The position numbers were made by a program, and so were the translations under genes. The notes under the pieces were generated by a model. It was not told the DNA's origin. It made no database searches and saw only the letters and a program-made list of their open reading frames with translations. This document shows positions 54,730-63,865 of a stretch of 64,000 nt of DNA, one piece after another (position 1 is the stretch's first letter; each line of letters begins with the position of its first letter). Origin of the DNA: JAFKFI01 sp963795435 (GTDB taxonomy: Bacteria > Pseudomonadota > Alphaproteobacteria > Acetobacterales > Acetobacteraceae); the NCBI GenBank assembly GCA_963795435.1, contig CAWCHV010000001.1, forward strand, positions 1 through 64,000, written 5' to 3'.

Positions 54730-55136
54730 TCGTCTTCGACACCTCGACCCTTATCGGCGCAGCCACCCGCCGCACGGGTGTGCCGCACCGGGCCTTTCTG
54801 CACTCGCTCCGTTCGGACCGGGTCGCGGTGTCGGACGCGATGCTGTCCGAGTTGCGCGAGGTTCTGGCCCGGCCACGCCTGGCGCGCTTCCTCGACCCGG
54901 AGCTACGCGACGAGGTGCTCGCGCTGCTCGACGTGTCCGGGGTCCTCTTCGCGCCCAGCGAGCGCGTGACCGACTGCCGTGACGCCAAGGACAACAAGGT
55001 CCTGGAACTCGCGCTGGCGGCGGGCGCGGCCGTGATCGTCAGCGGCGACGCGGACCTGCTCGTGCTGCATCCGTGGCGCGGTGTGCGCATCCTACGCCCG
55101 GCGAAATATCTCGCCGCAGCTGGGGAAAGCCGATGA
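54726..55136 (+). CDS. PIN-domain toxin (COG1569-like)
   Basis: 136 residues from GTG 54726. First acidic residue in VIVFDTSTLIGAA, middle acidic in SDAMLSELREVLARPRLA, third in CRDAKDNKVLELALAAGAAV, fourth in IVSGDADLLVLHPW. The full set of PIN acidic residues is present, so it is a putative Mg-dependent RNase. Partner of the small gene upstream. Ends ATGAGCGAC close to other genes. Confidence 0.85.
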   Translation: MIVFDTSTLIGAATRRTGVPHRAFLHSLRSDRVAVSDAMLSELREVLARPRLARFLDPELRDEVLALLDVSGVLFAPSERVTDCRDAKDNKVLELALAAGAAVIVSGDADLLVLHPWRGVRILRPAKYLAAAGESR

Positions 55137-55276
55137 GCGACGGCGCGCTCCTGATGGCGTTGCCGCCAGTCGGCGCCGTTGTCGCGCACCGTGTGGAACC
55201 ACGATGAAGATCGGGGGGACGTCGATATCGTCTGGAGCATGGCGCAGGGTGCGGCTCACTCTGGGAGAATCGCTCT

Positions 55277-55677
55277 ATGTCATCGAGGAAGGATTTTGTC
55301 CTGCGGATCGCGAGATCGATGTCCGCCGGAGACATTGGTTACGTCGCCGAATGGTTCACAGAAGACTTCAAGTTGATGATCCTTCGATCGGCGGCTTTCG
55401 GTCCGGTCATGATGGTGCCCGAGACATGCTGCGCTCTCTCGCCGAGCACGTGCCTTGCGCCCGGATCGATCTCTTCGACATGGTGGAAGAGGGCAGCAAG
55501 GTCGCGGTGCGGTGGCTTTTCTCTGGAAAGAAGGACGGCAGGCCCGTGTATTTGTCGGCGGTAGCGATCTACCGCTTCGAGGGTGACCGCATTGCCGAGG
55601 ATTGGGGAATTGCGGCTAAGGCGGAGTGGCCGATGACGGCCACCTCAACCGACCACCAGGGTTCGTATCCCGGCTAG
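55277..55677 (+). pseudogene. SnoaL-like (NTF2 fold) protein, frameshifted
   Basis: Starts at 55277 (MSSRKDFVLRIARSMSAGDI), reaches GYVAEWFTEDFK, then shifts near 55370 to DDPSIGGFRSGHDGARDMLR. SLAEHVPCARIDLFDMVEEG, VAVRWLFSGKKDGRPVYLSA and VAIYRFEGDRIAEDWGIAAK are the usual NTF2 fold. About 133 residues. Such proteins act as ester cyclases or accessory folds; role unknown. Confidence 0.68.
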
Positions 55678-55704
55678 GCTGGCCGCTGACCGCCGGGAGC
55701 CGCC

Positions 55705-56159
55705 ATGATGGCCACGCCGCTCGTCAGCGTCACCGACACGCCCAGCCCGGCGGCGCGCGCCGCCGTCTCCGACGGCCTCGACGCCTACAACCGCCAGCAG
55801 GCGGGCTACTGGGACGGACGCCCGCTCGCCGTGCTGGTCTCCGATCCGGTGACCGGCGTGGTGCTCGGCGGCCTGACCGGCCGCACCTCGCTCGCCTGCT
55901 GTTCATCGATCTCGTCCACCCACCCGACCAGTTGCGCGGCCAAGGCCTCGGCGCGCGGATTCTCCGTGAGGCGGAAGACGAGGCGCGCCGCCGCGGCTGC
56001 CAATCCGGCGTGCTGCTCACCATCAGCTTCCAGGCGCCGGATTTCTATGCGCGTCACGGCTGGGAGGAATTCGGCCGCATCCCCTGCGATCCGCCCGGCA
56101 CCGCGCGGGTGTTCTTCCGCAAGCGTTTTTCGCCGGCGGTCAGCGAGGCACCGGCGTGA
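55705..56159 (+). pseudogene. GNAT-family acetyltransferase, frameshifted
   Basis: Starts at 55705 (MMATPLVSVTDTPSPAARA), continues NRQQAGYWDGRPLAVLVSDP, VLGGLTGRTSLA, then shifts near 55895 to LLFIDLVHPPDQLRGQGLGA. RILREAEDEARRRGCQSGVL, FQAPDFYARHGWEEFGRIP and VFFRKRF finish the fold. QLRGQGLG is the acetyl-CoA site. Its stop overlaps the start of the methyltransferase gene (GTGA). Confidence 0.72.
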
Positions 56160-57022
56160 TCGCACTGGCGACCACCCATACCGTGGCGCTGGCGCGCCGT
56201 GCCTACGCCGAGGAGCTGCGCTTCACCGCTGGGGTCCGCAACGCCGCCGTGGTGCGCGCCTTCGCGACGGTGCCGCGCGAGCGCTTCGTCGGACCCGGGC
56301 CGTGGCGCGTGCGCAGCCCGATGGGCGGCGCGGCGTATTGGACCGCGGACGATGCCGATCCGCGCCACGTCTACCGCGACGTGCTGATCGCCCTCGACGA
56401 GGCGCGCGGGCTGAACAACGGGCAGCCCAGCCTGTGGGCCGCCCTGCTCGACGGCCTGGCGGTTTCCCCCGGCGATCACGTGCTGCATCTCGGCTGCGGC
56501 ACCGGCTACTACAGCGCCATCCTCGCCGAACTCGCCGGCCCGCGCGGCACGGTCACGGCGGTGGAGATCGACGCGACGCTGGCCGCGCGGGCCGGCGCCG
56601 CCCTCGAACCCTGGCCCCAGGTGCGGGTGATCATCGCCGACGGCACCGCCCATGATCCGGGGGTGGTCGACGTCGTCGTGGCGAGCGCGGGGGCGACGCA
56701 TCCCCTGCCCCGCTGGCTCGACGCCCTGAAGCCCGGCGGGCGCCTGTTGTTTCCCCTGACCGCCGACGATCGCGGCGGCGCGATGCTGCTGGTGACCCGG
56801 CAGGAGGAAGGGCGCTTTGAGGCCCGCTTTATCCGCCCGGTCGGCTTCATCGAATTCGTCGGCGCGCGCGATGTGGAATTGAGCGAGCGCCTGGCCCGCG
56901 CGTTCGCGCGCGGCGATGCGCGGACGGTGCGGTCGCTGCGTCGCGACGCTCATGCCGAGGAGGCGGCGTGCTGGCTGCATGCCGACGGCTGGTGTCTGTC
57001 GCGCTGCGAGCCGGGGGAGTGA
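56156..57022 (+). CDS. PCMT-like protein-L-isoaspartate O-methyltransferase family protein
   Basis: 288 residues from a GTG at 56156 that overlaps the upstream stop. N-terminus VVRAFATVPRERFVGPGPWR, followed by NNGQPSLWAALLDGLAVSPG and the SAM motif VLHLGCGTGYYSAILAELAG. VTAVEIDATLAARAGAALEP and ALKPGGRLLFPLTADDRG complete the fold. It is a divergent, longer relative of PCMT enzymes that repair isoaspartate; activity not certain. Confidence 0.82.
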   Translation: MIALATTHTVALARRAYAEELRFTAGVRNAAVVRAFATVPRERFVGPGPWRVRSPMGGAAYWTADDADPRHVYRDVLIALDEARGLNNGQPSLWAALLDGLAVSPGDHVLHLGCGTGYYSAILAELAGPRGTVTAVEIDATLAARAGAALEPWPQVRVIIADGTAHDPGVVDVVVASAGATHPLPRWLDALKPGGRLLFPLTADDRGGAMLLVTRQEEGRFEARFIRPVGFIEFVGARDVELSERLARAFARGDARTVRSLRRDAHAEEAACWLHADGWCLSRCEPGE

Positions 57023-57029
57023 GCGCCCC

Positions 57030-57305
57030 GGTGGCAGGACAGCTGCAGCCGGTTCGCGCGGCGAGTGCCGCACGCGACCAGAACCAGGCGGAGCCGCCAA
57101 ACACTATAAGGGCGAGCTGGAAGCTGATCGCCGCCCACACCCGACTGCTGTCGAGAAAGGCCAGCATGTCCCGTGTCTGCGGAGGAAGGGTCAGCCCAAT
57201 TCCGCCGATCAGCAGCACCGCCACGGCTGCCCGGGCGGTGCGCACCATCGATCCCCAGGAGCGGCGTGCCCCTTCCCGATCCACAGTCACAGCTTGCCTC
57301 CTCAC
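57030..57305 (-). pseudogene. N-terminal fragment of a membrane protein
   Basis: Around SMVRTARAAVAVLLIGGIGL, TRDMLAFLDSSRVWAAISFQ, and LIVFGGSAWFWSRAALAART are two transmembrane segments with a short loop, as at the start of larger membrane proteins. After ~57045 the sequence is unrelated. Function unknown; low confidence in coordinates. Confidence 0.35.
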
Positions 57306-57486
57306 GGGGACTTCCAGCTGGAAAGGCTACCCCAGCGGCGCTCGCAACGCATCCGTATTCATTGCGAAAGGCGGAAATACTCGAGGCATGCTTCTGCGCG
57401 CCTGCTCGACCTCGCCGACTGGCGCGACCACACTGTGGGGCTCACCCGGCACGCCTTCCAACGTTGCGACTGACAAGAGCGCGACC

Positions 57487-58232
57487 ATGGGATCGAATGG
57501 TGGCATGTCGATTGGCACTGCCCGGGGGCTCGAGACCTCCCTCTATGACGCCGTCAAATGCTTCCTTGAGGCGCAGGGCTTCGAGGTGAAGGGAGAGGTG
57601 TGCGGCTGCGATATCGTGGCTGTGCGCCAAGGCGAACCGCCGGTGCTCGTGGTCACAGAGCTGAAATGATCCTCTCCTTGGAGCTGGTGCTGCAGGGGGT
57701 CGAGCGTCTGCGCGTCGCGGATGAGGTCTGGTTGGCGGTTTTGGCGACGCGCCGTGGCCGGGATCGAGATCATCGGGCGCACCGTCTCTGCCGGCTGCTG
57801 GGCTTTGGCTTGCTGGCGGTGCATCCGGCACGGAACCGCGTCGAGATCTTGGCCGAACCCGCGCCGTATCGCCCACGGCCGAATCTCCGTCAGCGTCGCC
57901 GCCTGCTGAAGGAGCACGCCGCGCGGCAAGGTGATCCCACACGCGGAGGCTCGACGCGACAGCCGATCATGACCGCCTACCGGCAACAGGCCCTAACCTG
58001 CGCCGCCGCGTTGCAGGTCGGGCCGCTGCGCCCGCGAGACCTGAAGCCGATTGCGCCCAATGCCGGGCGGATCCTGCTGCGCAACGTCTACGGATGGTTC
58101 GAGCGGATCGAGCCTGGCTTATACGGGCTTGCTGAAGCCGGCGCTGCGGCACTGCGCCGCTGGACCGAAACCGGCGATATCCCTGGTATCCCGGCCTCCG
58201 GCTCGATCTCACGAGGGGCTGGCGCGGGGTGA
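57487..58232 (+). pseudogene. DUF2161 PD-(D/E)XK nuclease-like protein, frameshifted
   Basis: Starts at 57487 (MGSNGGMSIGTARGLETSLY). FEVKGEVCGCDIVAVRQGEP and LVVTELK give the Asp and E-x-K of a PD-(D/E)XK site (CDI, then ELK). The frame shifts near 57668 to ILSLELVLQGVERLRVADEV, LCRLLGFGLLAVHP, EHAARQGDPTRGGSTRQPIM, and ILLRNVYGWFERIEPGLYGL, a C-terminal winged-helix-like part. Total ~245 residues, normal for DUF2161. Unknown role in DNA metabolism. Confidence 0.75.
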
Positions 58233-58365
58233 GTTCGGCGGCGGCCGACAGGTGCGAACGGACGAGTGCGGCGCGGTGCTCTATGGGTTTTTACGTCGCG
58301 GATAAGGTGACATCGCCCTGGTCGCATGGTCTTATTGCGCGACTGGCATGGGCTGAGGCGTTTGC
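58233..58365. other. Short gap upstream of the cyclase
   Basis: About 130 bases between the DUF2161 gene and the cyclase; probably the promoter. No motif assigned. Confidence 0.25.
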
Positions 58366-60090
58366 ATGACGGCACGCCGCCTCGCCGCCGTCCTGGCGGC
58401 CGACGTCGCCGGCTACTCGCGGCTGATGCACGCCGACGAGGAGGGGACGCACGTACGCTGCAGGCGGTTAATGGCCGAGGCCGTGGAACCCGCGCTGGAC
58501 GGACACGGCGGGCGAATCGTCAAGAGCACCGGTGACGGCTTCCTGGTCGAGTTCGGCAGCGCGGTGGAGGCGGTGCGGTCCGCGCTACTGTTCCAAGCGA
58601 AGATCAACGCGATCAACGAAGGCGAGGCTGAAGCGAAGAGGATCCAGTTCCGCGTCGGCATCCACCTGGGCGACGTTATCGTGGAACCGCACGACATCTT
58701 CGGCGACGGCGTGAACATTGCCGCCCGGCTGGAGGCGCTGGCCGAGCCCGGCGGCGTGCTCGTCTCCGGTTCGGTGCACGAGACGGTGCGCGGGCGTCTG
58801 AGCTGCGGCTTTGAAAACCTGGGCGACCAATCCTTGAAGAACATAGAACGCCCCGTGCGAGTCTACCGCCTGGTCCCCGAAGGAGCACCGCCACGCGCGT
58901 CCCTCGCGCTGCCGGAGCGGCCCTCGATCGCGGTGTTGCCGTTCAAGAACATGAGTGGTGACCCCGAGCAGGAGTATTTTGCGGATGGCGTGGTGGAGGA
59001 CATCATCACCGCCCTATCGCGCATCGGGTGGCTGTTCGTTATCGCCCGGAACTCGAGCTTCTCCTACAAGGACAAGTCACCGGATATCCGGGTGGTCGGG
59101 CACGAGCTTGGCGTGCGATATGTATTGGAAGGGAGCATACGCCGGGCTGGCGGTCGGGTGCGCATTGCCTGCCAGCTTATCGAGGCGGCAACCGGCGGAC
59201 ATGTTTGGGCCGATCGGTTCGAGGGCCAGCTCGCCGACATCTTCGAGTTGCAGGATTCAATCAGCGAGAGCGTTGTCGGTACCATCGAGCCCAACCTGCA
59301 ACGTGCCGAGATCGCCCGCGCCATCTCGAAACCGACCGACAGTTTGGACGCATACGATCTCTATCTGCGAGCTTTGCCGCATCATTATGCTGTGACGCGC
59401 GAAGGCACCGAAGTGGCGTCAGACCTGCTGCGTCGGGCGCTGGCGTTGGACAGCACGTACACGCGGGCAAAGGCACTTCTCGGTTGGGTGCATATGAATC
59501 GGATTTCGTCCGGTTGGGCCGGCCCAAACGAGGCTGACCAAGCAGTACAGCTTGCTGAAGCCGTCGTCCAGACCGAGCCGAACGATCCCAGCACTCTGCG
59601 GACGGCGGCGCAAATTCTCGGCTACCTACACCCCCAGATCACCCTCGCAAAAGTGGCCGTCGATCGTGCATTGGCCTTGAGCCCGACCTCCGCGCAGGTG
59701 CTGCTTGCGGCCGGCTGGGTCTACAGTTCTGCCGGAGACACGACCCGCGCCATCGACTTCTTTCAGCGCGGTATTCGTCTCAGCCCATTGGATCCCGCGA
59801 TGCCCGTGTTCCTGACCGGCCTGGGCATGGCCTACCTGCAGGCCGGGCACAACGAAGATGCGCGCGAAACCTTCCTTCGCACGCTGCGGACGCTCCCAAG
59901 CCCGGTGCCACTACGAGGGCTGATCACGGTCCTGACCCGCCTTGGCCTTGTCAAAGAGGCGGGTGCGGCCGCCGTCGAAATGCTTCGGCTCTGGCCTGAG
60001 TTTCGTGTCTCCAGGGTGCGGATTCCATTCTCGGACATTTTTGCAGACGAGCAGCGAGAAGCCTGCCGACTAGCAGGTCTGCCTGAGTGA
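58366..60090 (+). CDS. Class III adenylate/guanylate cyclase with TolB-like and TPR domains
   Basis: 574 residues. Residues ~1-175 are the catalytic domain: RLAAVLAADVAGYSRLMHAD (first metal Asp), RIVKSTGDGFLVEFGS, RVGIHLGDVIVEPHDIFGDG, VNIAARLEALAEPGGVLVSG. Residues ~185-300 are a FlgO/TolB-like domain (PSIAVLPFKNMSGDPEQEYF, YVLEGSIRRAGGRVRIACQL). The C-terminal half contains TPR repeats (RRALALDSTYTRAKALLGWV, DRALALSPTSAQVLLAAGWV). Should make a cyclic nucleotide in response to unknown input; such triple-domain cyclases are common in rhizobia and relatives. Confidence 0.85.
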   Translation: MTARRLAAVLAADVAGYSRLMHADEEGTHVRCRRLMAEAVEPALDGHGGRIVKSTGDGFLVEFGSAVEAVRSALLFQAKINAINEGEAEAKRIQFRVGIHLGDVIVEPHDIFGDGVNIAARLEALAEPGGVLVSGSVHETVRGRLSCGFENLGDQSLKNIERPVRVYRLVPEGAPPRASLALPERPSIAVLPFKNMSGDPEQEYFADGVVEDIITALSRIGWLFVIARNSSFSYKDKSPDIRVVGHELGVRYVLEGSIRRAGGRVRIACQLIEAATGGHVWADRFEGQLADIFELQDSISESVVGTIEPNLQRAEIARAISKPTDSLDAYDLYLRALPHHYAVTREGTEVASDLLRRALALDSTYTRAKALLGWVHMNRISSGWAGPNEADQAVQLAEAVVQTEPNDPSTLRTAAQILGYLHPQITLAKVAVDRALALSPTSAQVLLAAGWVYSSAGDTTRAIDFFQRGIRLSPLDPAMPVFLTGLGMAYLQAGHNEDARETFLRTLRTLPSPVPLRGLITVLTRLGLVKEAGAAAVEMLRLWPEFRVSRVRIPFSDIFADEQREACRLAGLPE

Positions 60091-60169
60091 CCAAAGATCG
60101 TGGCGTTGAAGGCGGCTGGCTAGTTTGGCGATGACGGCCGGCCCTCGTTCGCCATCGCCAACCGGCCGG

Positions 60170-60895
60170 CGCGATCGCTGACAGAACCCGCGGCCAGCGC
60201 TTGCGGATCTGCGCTACGATGCGGGCAATCTCCTCGACCGCGCCGGCGGCCCCGTCGATGTCGGCGCGGCGCAGATGGGCGGCCAGCAGGTGGCGGCCGC
60301 AGAAAATGTAGAGCGGCAGGTAGCAGTAGCAATCGTAGTAGCCGTGAAAGAAGCGACCCTCCTGATGGCCGTGCAGCGGGTCGTCGGTGGCATCCAGGTC
60401 GAGCGTGATCTGTGCCGGTGGCTTGCGATGGGCGTCGAGGAACAGATCGACGAACAGCGCCTCGATGGCCTCCGCATCGTGGCTGATCTTGTGATAGCGC
60501 GACGGCTCGGCACGGCTCAGCTCCAGCCGGTTCAAAGTGCTCTTGCCGGCCAGCGGCGCGCAGCCCGATCGTGTCGCGGCAAGCTTGCCGGCCAACACCG
60601 CCATCACCGGGTCGTGGCGAAGTTGATCGCGGTCGACCAGATCCTCGTAGCCGAGCGCAATGCCGAATACGCGCTGCATCACCAGGGTGGCGATATCGTG
60701 CTCGACCAGATCGGCCCGGCGCTGGTCGGCGAAGCAGCCGGAGAAGCGCTCGACCAACCCGATCGCTCGGTCGGTGCTGCCCAGCAGCAGCGCGCCGGCA
60801 TCCGACGTGATCGTGCCGCCGTCAAACGCGGCCACCACGGCGCGGTCCTCAACGGATGCAAATTCCATCTGCGTCGCGCTACACTCTGTCGGCAC
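60170..60895 (-). pseudogene. IS1380-family transposase, N-terminal fragment
   Basis: From a GTG at 60895 (VPTECSATQMEFASVEDRAV). VAAFDGGTITSDAGALLLGS carries the first catalytic Asp; MQRVFGIALGYEDLVDRDQL, LAGKSTLNRLELSRAEPSRY, ITLDLDATDDPLHGHQEG (second Asp) and YCYLPLYIFCGRHLLAAHLR follow. Sequence is lost after IVAQIRKRWPRVL (~60180). The C-terminal half and the left end are missing; it abuts the cyclase gene. The right end of the IS probably lies near 60975. Confidence 0.8.
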
Positions 60896-61028
60896 CGGGG
60901 ACCTCCTCTGCTCAGCGACAAGGCCTTGTTGCAGAAGAACTTTCGCCGATTTAGAGCCCCGGTGCACCTACTCAGTATGAGAAATGCGGGCTAGCCGGAC
61001 GACGCCGCCTCGGGGGAAGGATCCGATT

Positions 61029-62726
61029 ATGAAGGCAATAGCTGACCGACTGATCCGCGCGATCCTCGCGCTTGCGTCCGTTCTCTGCGCGGCAGGCCCA
61101 AATTGGGCTTCGGCTCAAGAAAGCAGTTCCGCTCCGCTAGTTGGTGGAGCGTGTCCAGCCGTCAGTGCGACCTTCGCTGACGCGCTAAGCGCACCCCATT
61201 GGAATGGATGGGGTGTCGACAGTTCGCAGCATCGCTTTCAGCCGGCGAGCATGGCACAACTCGCTGCGGAAGACGTACCTCACCTGAAGCTGAAATGGGC
61301 ATTTGGCTTCCCCGGCGCCGAACGTGCGGTGGCGCAGCCGACGGTGATGGGCGGCCGGATCTACATCGGAAGCCAAGGCGGCAAGGTTTATTCGCTCGAC
61401 GCCAACAGCGGATGCACCTACTGGGAATTCGACGCCGGCGGCGCGGTGCGTACGGCAATCACGATCGGCCAAAACCAAGCGACATGGTCGGCCTACTTCG
61501 GCGACCGTCATGCCAACGTTTACGCCGTGGACGCCCTGACCGGCAAGGCGCTGTGGAAGACCCGGGTCGAGGACCACCCTGCCGCGCTCATCACCGGCGC
61601 ACCGACCCTGGTCGGCAACACGTTGTACGTGCCGGTTTCGTCGTTCGAGGAACTCACCGGTGCCGATCCGCACTACCCCTGCTGCACGTTTCGCGGCAGC
61701 CTCGTCGCGCTGGAGGCGTCGACGGGCAGGCTGCTGTGGAAGAGCTATACGATCGCGCAGAAACCGGGGCCCGGCGCCACGAACGCGGCAGGCACCCGGC
61801 TGATGGGACCATCCGGCGCCCCGATCTGGTCATCGCCGACGTTCGACGCCGCGAGGGACATGATCTACGTAACGACCGGCGACAACTACTCGGATCCGGC
61901 CACCGAGACGTCGGACGCATTCCTGGCGTTCGATGCCGCATCCGGCGCATTGGCGTGGTCGCGCCAGACGACCGCGGGTGATGCGTACAATTTGGCCTGC
62001 GCTTCGAGGACGGCACGGGCGAATTGCCCCGAGGGCCGCGGGCCGGATTTCGACTTCGGCTCGTCGGCGATCCTCGTTGATCTTCCCGGCGGGAAGCGCG
62101 CCTTGATCGGTGGGCAGAAATCCGGCGTGGTGACGGCGGTCGATCCCGATCGCGGGGGAGAGATCATCTGGCAGAAGCGTGTGGGGAAAGGCGGCTCTCT
62201 CGGCGGCGTGCAATGGGGGTCGGCCGCCGATGGGATCAGGATCTACGTCGCGGTGTCCGACGCAAAAGTCGGCATTGTCGCCGCGGGCACACAAGGCGCG
62301 CAGCCCTGGGCGGTCAACCCCAATTTCGCGTTTTTGTTGGACGGAAAGGCGGGCGGCGGGCTGCACGCGCTCAGGCTCGACACCGGCGAGGAGGTTTGGC
62401 AGACGCCGCACCCGGGTTGCGACGATGTTCCAGGATGTAGCCCCGCGCAGTCGGCCGCCGTTTCGGCATTTCCCGGTATCGTGCTGTCTGGCGGGCTTGA
62501 CGGCCACATCCGCGCCTATTCCGCCGAAGATGGCCGGATCGTGTGGGATGAGGACACGAAGTCCGAGTATCGCACCGTGAACGGCGTTGCCGCGCGCGGC
62601 GGCTCGATCGACGGTGCGGGCGCGGTCGTCGTCGGCGGCGTGGTCTACGTCACCTCGGGATCTCGATTCTACGGGACCATGCCGGGCAACGTACTACTGG
62701 CTTATACCAAGGCTTCGAGATTGTGA
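61029..62726 (+). CDS. PQQ-binding-like repeat (polyvinyl-alcohol-dehydrogenase type) secreted protein
   Basis: About 565 residues from ATG 61029, with a signal peptide (MKAIADRLIRAILALASVLC to ASAQE). Propeller blades with the W-motif-like pattern: QPTVMGGRIYIGSQGGKVYS, LDANSGCTYWEFDAGGAVRT, RHANVYAVDALTGKALWKTR, LVALEASTGRLLWKSYTIAQ, and others to the end. Resembles periplasmic PVADH/quinoprotein dehydrogenases, though the catalytic Asp was not assigned. IS630 copy 3 is inserted four codons from the original end (LLAY then KASRL instead of SVEGR). Confidence 0.82.
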   Translation: MKAIADRLIRAILALASVLCAAGPNWASAQESSSAPLVGGACPAVSATFADALSAPHWNGWGVDSSQHRFQPASMAQLAAEDVPHLKLKWAFGFPGAERAVAQPTVMGGRIYIGSQGGKVYSLDANSGCTYWEFDAGGAVRTAITIGQNQATWSAYFGDRHANVYAVDALTGKALWKTRVEDHPAALITGAPTLVGNTLYVPVSSFEELTGADPHYPCCTFRGSLVALEASTGRLLWKSYTIAQKPGPGATNAAGTRLMGPSGAPIWSSPTFDAARDMIYVTTGDNYSDPATETSDAFLAFDAASGALAWSRQTTAGDAYNLACASRTARANCPEGRGPDFDFGSSAILVDLPGGKRALIGGQKSGVVTAVDPDRGGEIIWQKRVGKGGSLGGVQWGSAADGIRIYVAVSDAKVGIVAAGTQGAQPWAVNPNFAFLLDGKAGGGLHALRLDTGEEVWQTPHPGCDDVPGCSPAQSAAVSAFPGIVLSGGLDGHIRAYSAEDGRIVWDEDTKSEYRTVNGVAARGGSIDGAGAVVVGGVVYVTSGSRFYGTMPGNVLLAYTKASRL

Positions 62727-63865
62727 CTCGAGGGGCTTCCCCGACGCGGCGGCGTTCTGATTCAAGACGGCGAACGCAGGAGTTCGCCATGCCGATCCCG
62801 CTTCGGGCCGATTTTGATGCGTCGCAGCTGCGGTCCGCTGCCCGCCGGAGCAAGGACGGTCCGCAGGCGCGGCGATTGCTGGCGTTGGCGGCGATCTACG
62901 ATGGTGCGAGCCGCACGGAGGCGGCCCGGATCGGCGGTGTGACGTTGCAGATCGTGCGCGACTGGGTGGTCAAGCTCAACACCCATGGCCCGGACGGCCT
63001 GGTCGATCGCAAGGCGCCCGGTCAGCCGTCGCGGCTGAACGACAGGCACCGCGCGGCGCTGGCCGAGATGATCGAGAGCGGGCCGATCCCCGCGATTCAT
63101 GGCGTGGTGCGTTGGCGCATCATCGACCTGTGCCAATGGGTCTGGGACGAGTTCCAGGTCACCATCGCCAAGCAGACGCTCGGCCGCGAGCTGCGCGCGA
63201 TGGGGTATCGCAAGCTGTCCGCGCGTCCGCGTCATCACGCGCAGGCCGAGGGCGCCATCGAGGCTTTTAAAAAAGCTTCCCCGCGCAGCTGGACGCGATC
63301 GCGCGCCAGAAGGGCGTCGCTCCCGGCGATGTAGAGATCTGGTTCGGCGATGAAGCGCGCATCGGTCAGAAAAACAAGATCACGCGACGCTGGGCGAAAC
63401 GCGGCACCCGGCCATCCGCCCCACACGACCAGCGCACGGCCTCGACCTACATCTTCGGTGCCATCTGCCCCAAAGAGGGCAAGAGCGTCGGCCTGATCCT
63501 GCCCTGGTGCAACACCGAGGCGATGGGCCTGCATCTGGCGGCGATCTCGGCGCAGGTCGCGCCCGGACGGCACGCGGCGCTTCTTGTCGATCAAGCCGGA
63601 TGGCACACGTCCGAGAAGCTCGTCGTGCCCGACAACCTCACAATCGTGTCGCTGCCCGCCAAATGCCCAGAGCTGAACCCGCAAGAGAACGTGTGGGAGT
63701 TCATGCGCGACAACTGGCTCTCCAACCGAGTGTTCACCTGCTACGACAACCTGGTCGACCATTGCTGCGACGCCTGGAACAAACTCGTCGATCAACCTTG
63801 GAGAATCATGTCCCTTGGGCTGCGAGACTGGGCGCATGGGTACTAATCAGAGAGTCCTGGTATTA
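62703..63865 (+). mobile_element. IS630-family element, copy 3
   Basis: Bounded by TA (62703-62704 and 63864-63865); nearly identical to copies 1 and 2. Inserted in the terminal codons of the quinoprotein gene: without the IS and one TA the sequence reads CTGGCTTACTCGGTGG, restoring the original end. Confidence 0.92.
62789..63846 (+). CDS. IS630-family transposase, copy 3
   Basis: Same structure as copies 1 and 2: frame one from 62789, T4A6 slip near 63265-63274, frame two with WFGDEARIG, LLVDQAGWH and NPQENVW, ending at 63846. Two identical slip regions elsewhere support programmed frameshifting. Confidence 0.86.

Noticed and set aside
43888..63865. Composite transposon with matching outer target duplications
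   Set aside because: IS630 inserts at TA, so a two-base repeat cannot prove joint transposition; kept only as a possibility.
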